Shown in pieces: positions 3,087 to 5,628 of a stretch of 5,628 nt of DNA (positions within the stretch are counted from its first letter, which is position 1; the number at the start of each line of letters is the position of its first letter). Source of the stretch: Marinobacterium sp. xm-d-530 (GTDB lineage: Bacteria; Pseudomonadota; Gammaproteobacteria; Pseudomonadales; Balneatricaceae); contig CATEEE010000181.1 of the NCBI GenBank assembly GCA_949499045.1, positions 1 to 5,628 of the forward strand. Reading direction: 5' to 3'. Made by a program: the position numbers and the translations under genes. The notes under the pieces were generated by a model that saw only the letters and a program-made list of their open reading frames with translations, did no database searches and was not told where the DNA came from.

Positions 3087-4871
3087 ATGTCTGATGCAAA
3101 TAAGCCTCTTGGTATCACGGATGTAGTTTTACGTGATGCGCACCAATCATTGTTTGCGACTCGTCTTCGCCTCGATGACATGCTTCCTATTGCTGAGAAG
3201 CTGGATAAGATTGGCTACTGGTCGCTAGAGAGTTGGGGTGGTGCCACTTTTGACTCATGTATTCGTTATCTAGGTGAAGATCCATGGGATCGTATTCGCC
3301 AGCTAAAAGCAGCCATGCCAAACACACGCCAGCAGATGCTTTTGCGTGGCCAAAACCTTTTAGGTTACCGCCACTATGGTGACGACGTTGTAGAACGTTT
3401 TGTTGAGCGCTCAGCAGAGAGCGGTATCGACGTATTCCGTATCTTCGATGCGATGAACGATCCTCGTAACCTTGAGAAAGCAATTGCGGCCGTTAAAGCA
3501 ACAGGTAAGCATGCTCAAGGTACGATCTCTTACACAACCAGCCCAGTTCATACTATCGATATGTGGGTTGATTACGCTAAGACGCTTGAAGATATGGGTG
3601 CTGACTCTATCAACATCAAAGATATGTCGGGTATTTTGACGCCTTATGGTGCGTTTGATCTCGTATCTCGTCTGAAAGCCCAGACTGGACTTGAAGTTCA
3701 GCTTCACGCTCACGCAACGGCAGGTCTGTCTGATATGACCATTCTAAAAGCGGTTGAAGCGGGTATTGATCGTGTTGATACAGCGATCTCTTCAATGTCG
3801 ATGACCTATGGTCACACCGCAACTGAGTCTGTCGTGGCTGCACTGGCGGGTACAGATCGTGATACTGGTTTAAACCTAGAGGCGCTTGAAGAGATTGCAG
3901 CTTACTTCCGTGAAGTTCGTAAGAAATACGCTAAGTTTGAAGGCTCATTGCGTGGTACGGATAGCCGCATTCTAGTGGCTCAGGTTCCTGGCGGTATGTT
4001 GACCAACATGGAGAGTCAACTTAAAGAGCAGGGCGCAGCTGATAAGTTTGATGAAGTGTTGGCTGAGATTCCACGAGTACGTGAAGATCTTGGTTACATT
4101 CCATTAGTAACACCAACATCGCAAATTGTTGGTACCCAAGCGGTCATCAACGTGCTTGTTGGTGAACGTTACAAAACGATTTCAAAAGAAGTTCAGGGTA
4201 TTCTTAAAGGTGAATACGGTGCCGCACCTGCACCATACAACTCTGAACTCCAGGCCAAAGTTCTAGATGGAGCCGAGGCTATTACTTGCCGCCCAGCAGA
4301 TCTCATCGAGCCAGAGATGGATAAGCTTGTTACAGAGCTTAAAGAGATCGCTGCTGAAAAGGGTATTGAGCTAGAATCAGGTGAGCGTGAAATTGATGAC
4401 GTGCTTACCTACGCTCTGTTCCCTCAGATCGGCCTTAAATTCCTTGAAAATCGCGGTAATCCAGACGCGTTTGAACCAGTACCTACTTTAGAGGATGCGC
4501 TTGCTATGTCAGCACCTAAGAAATCAGGACCAGAAGTCTACACAATCACCGTCAATGGCCAGAACTACGTTGTTCAAGTAGCTGAAGGTGGTGACATTAC
4601 TGCGGTTGCTCCTGCCGCTGCACCGGCTGCAACTCCAGCTGCAGCGCCTGCAGGTTCAGGTGAGCCTGTACCAGCTCCACTGGCTGGTAACATCTGGAAA
4701 GTTCAGGTGGCTGCAGGTCAAGCGGTTCAAGAGGGTGACGTGCTCGTTATCCTTGAAGCGATGAAGATGGAAACTGAAGTTCGTGCAGCGCGTGCTGGTA
4801 CAGTGACATCAGTTGACGTTAAAGAGGGCGATGCCGTGCAGGTAGGCGACTCTCTGGTATCTCTTGCCTAA
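3087..4871 (+). CDS. oadA: Oxaloacetate decarboxylase Na+ pump, alpha subunit (carboxyltransferase, biotin carrier)
   Basis: Peripheral cytoplasmic subunit of 594 residues. It moves the carboxyl group of oxaloacetate to biotin, releasing pyruvate; carboxybiotin is then decarboxylated at OadB with Na+ export. The carboxyltransferase TIM barrel (about 8-280) has RDAHQS with metal ligand D17, K178 in NIKDM, and H207/H209 in LHAHATAG. These match the metal site and carbamylated lysine known for this domain. The conserved PYC/OADA region follows to about 465, then an Ala/Pro-rich linker (about 506-523) and a biotinyl domain with EAMKM, biotin-accepting K560. All catalytic residues that can be checked are intact and the length is normal. 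The ribosome site is modest (GAGAG 3071-3075, 11 bases before ATG), perhaps lowering expression relative to oadG and oadB. oadB starts 17 bp downstream. Confidence 0.98.
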   Translation: MSDANKPLGITDVVLRDAHQSLFATRLRLDDMLPIAEKLDKIGYWSLESWGGATFDSCIRYLGEDPWDRIRQLKAAMPNTRQQMLLRGQNLLGYRHYGDDVVERFVERSAESGIDVFRIFDAMNDPRNLEKAIAAVKATGKHAQGTISYTTSPVHTIDMWVDYAKTLEDMGADSINIKDMSGILTPYGAFDLVSRLKAQTGLEVQLHAHATAGLSDMTILKAVEAGIDRVDTAISSMSMTYGHTATESVVAALAGTDRDTGLNLEALEEIAAYFREVRKKYAKFEGSLRGTDSRILVAQVPGGMLTNMESQLKEQGAADKFDEVLAEIPRVREDLGYIPLVTPTSQIVGTQAVINVLVGERYKTISKEVQGILKGEYGAAPAPYNSELQAKVLDGAEAITCRPADLIEPEMDKLVTELKEIAAEKGIELESGEREIDDVLTYALFPQIGLKFLENRGNPDAFEPVPTLEDALAMSAPKKSGPEVYTITVNGQNYVVQVAEGGDITAVAPAAAPAATPAAAPAGSGEPVPAPLAGNIWKVQVAAGQAVQEGDVLVILEAMKMETEVRAARAGTVTSVDVKEGDAVQVGDSLVSLA

Positions 4872-4888
4872 TTTGAGGTGACAGTTTA

Positions 4889-5628
4889 ATGGAAAAGATC
4901 CTTCAACTGTGGGAAGCCTCGGGCATCTACAATATCTCAGGCGGTCAGCTGACAATGATTGTCGTGGGATTGGTGCTGCTCTATTTGGCAATCCGCAAAA
5001 ACTTTGAACCACTGTTGCTTGTGCCAATCGGTTTTGGCGGCATCATGGCGAATATTCCAGAGGCTGGGCTCGCGTTTTCTGCAGTAGAAAATGCGGTGCA
5101 CTTTGCAAAACCTGAAGTCCTTCAGGGTTTGGCCGCTTCATTGAATATTACCAGTGTGGACCCTCATGAGATTCTGCATGCCTACCACGGTTCTAACCCC
5201 TCTACGCATCATGCAGCCACTATGGTTGCTGCCGACTCGGGTTATAGCAATGGTATGCTCTATAACTTCTACTCTGTAGCCATTGCTTCCGGTGTGGCTC
5301 CGCTGCTGATCTTCATGGGCGTTGGTGCGATGACGGACTTTGGTCCTCTGCTCGCTAACCCTAAGACTCTTTTCTTAGGTGCAGCCGCACAGTTTGGTAT
5401 CTTTGCAACGGTATTGGGTGCTGTAGGTCTTTCCGCTATGGGTATCATGGATTTTACGATTCAAGATGCTGCAGCGATCGGCATCATCGGCGGTGCTGAC
5501 GGCCCAACAGCCATCTATGTTGCCAGCATGCTTGCTCCTCAATTATTGGGCGCGATCGCCGTAGCGGCATACTCATACATGGCTCTAGTGCCAATGATTC
5601 AACCGCCAATTATGCGTGCTTTGACAAC
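4889..5628 (+). CDS. oadB: Oxaloacetate decarboxylase Na+ pump, beta subunit (partial, 3' end outside window)
   Basis: The open frame runs from ATG 4889 off the right edge, showing 246 complete codons of a family usually about 430 residues long. OadB is the multi-spanning inner-membrane subunit that decarboxylates carboxybiotin and exports Na+. Seen here are IRKNFEPLLLVPIGFG (35-50), GVGAMTDFGPLLANP (144-158), GGADGPTAIY (201-210) and AAYSYMALVPMIQPP (226-240). D204 and Y230 correspond to the functionally important D203 and Y229 of the Klebsiella protein. Hydrophobic helices alternate with short loops. GAGGTG (4875-4880) is a good ribosome site about 9 bases upstream. The poorly conserved loop around residues 91-108 is unusually rich in His (H93, H97, H100, H107, H108). 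Translational coupling with oadA is likely given the 17-bp gap. Confidence 0.97.
   Translation, partial: MEKILQLWEASGIYNISGGQLTMIVVGLVLLYLAIRKNFEPLLLVPIGFGGIMANIPEAGLAFSAVENAVHFAKPEVLQGLAASLNITSVDPHEILHAYHGSNPSTHHAATMVAADSGYSNGMLYNFYSVAIASGVAPLLIFMGVGAMTDFGPLLANPKTLFLGAAAQFGIFATVLGAVGLSAMGIMDFTIQDAAAIGIIGGADGPTAIYVASMLAPQLLGAIAVAAYSYMALVPMIQPPIMRALT

Noticed and set aside
3187..3843. Overlapping minus-strand ORFs opposite oadA
   Set aside because: Shadow frames of oadA. None has motifs, and all conflict with intact catalytic residues on the plus strand.
4809..5027. Minus-strand ORF across the oadA-oadB junction
   Set aside because: It is antisense to the biotinyl domain end and the oadB start, both well supported.
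1..5628. CRISPR array, insertion sequence, toxin-antitoxin or defence genes
   Set aside because: No regularly spaced repeats, transposase motifs, terminal inverted repeats or defence-type domains were seen on either strand.

Overview
The window is a chromosomal backbone segment of a gammaproteobacterium, most likely a member of the Vibrionaceae. The order alaS - lysC - csrA - tRNA-Ser - tRNA-Arg cluster - oadG/oadA/oadB supports this. csrA followed by a serV-argV-type tRNA cluster is shared with enterics. A monofunctional two-ACT aspartokinase between alaS and csrA, plus a sodium-pumping oxaloacetate decarboxylase operon just downstream, is the arrangement I associate with Vibrio and its relatives. 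Base composition is moderate and looks even across the genes. I see no mobile element, phage gene, CRISPR array or defence system.

Layout, all genes on the + strand. Bases 1-258 are the 3' end of alaS. lysC follows after 30 bp (289-1524) and probably shares its transcript. A 75-bp gap with a perfect hairpin and GGA motifs leads to csrA (1600-1791). A tRNA-type promoter (about 1810-1844) precedes tRNA-Ser(GCT) and three identical tRNA-Arg(ACG) genes (1853-2257). A strong intrinsic terminator follows. Then comes a decayed tRNA-like sequence (about 2326-2410) and a second, almost identical terminator. Bases 2473-2813 are mostly intergenic, with one doubtful, very basic 44-codon ORF (2536-2670) and a candidate oad promoter (2693-2721). 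oadG (2814-3047), oadA (3087-4871) and the first 246 codons of oadB (4889 to the window end) form a tight operon.

Functionally these are housekeeping modules. AlaRS and the tRNAs serve translation, LysC commits aspartate to the Lys/Thr/Met/diaminopimelate branch, and CsrA is the global post-transcriptional regulator. OadGAB couples oxaloacetate decarboxylation to sodium export.

I found no wholly new system. The parts that conventional annotation does not explain are in and around the tRNA cluster. Leader-trailer helices with different sequences enclose individual tRNAs. A tRNA-plus-terminator unit has been duplicated, and its tRNA has decayed while the terminator stayed nearly identical. Other points are a likely internal GTG start in lysC for a separate regulatory subunit, CsrA-type GGA sites in the csrA leader, and the small basic ORF.
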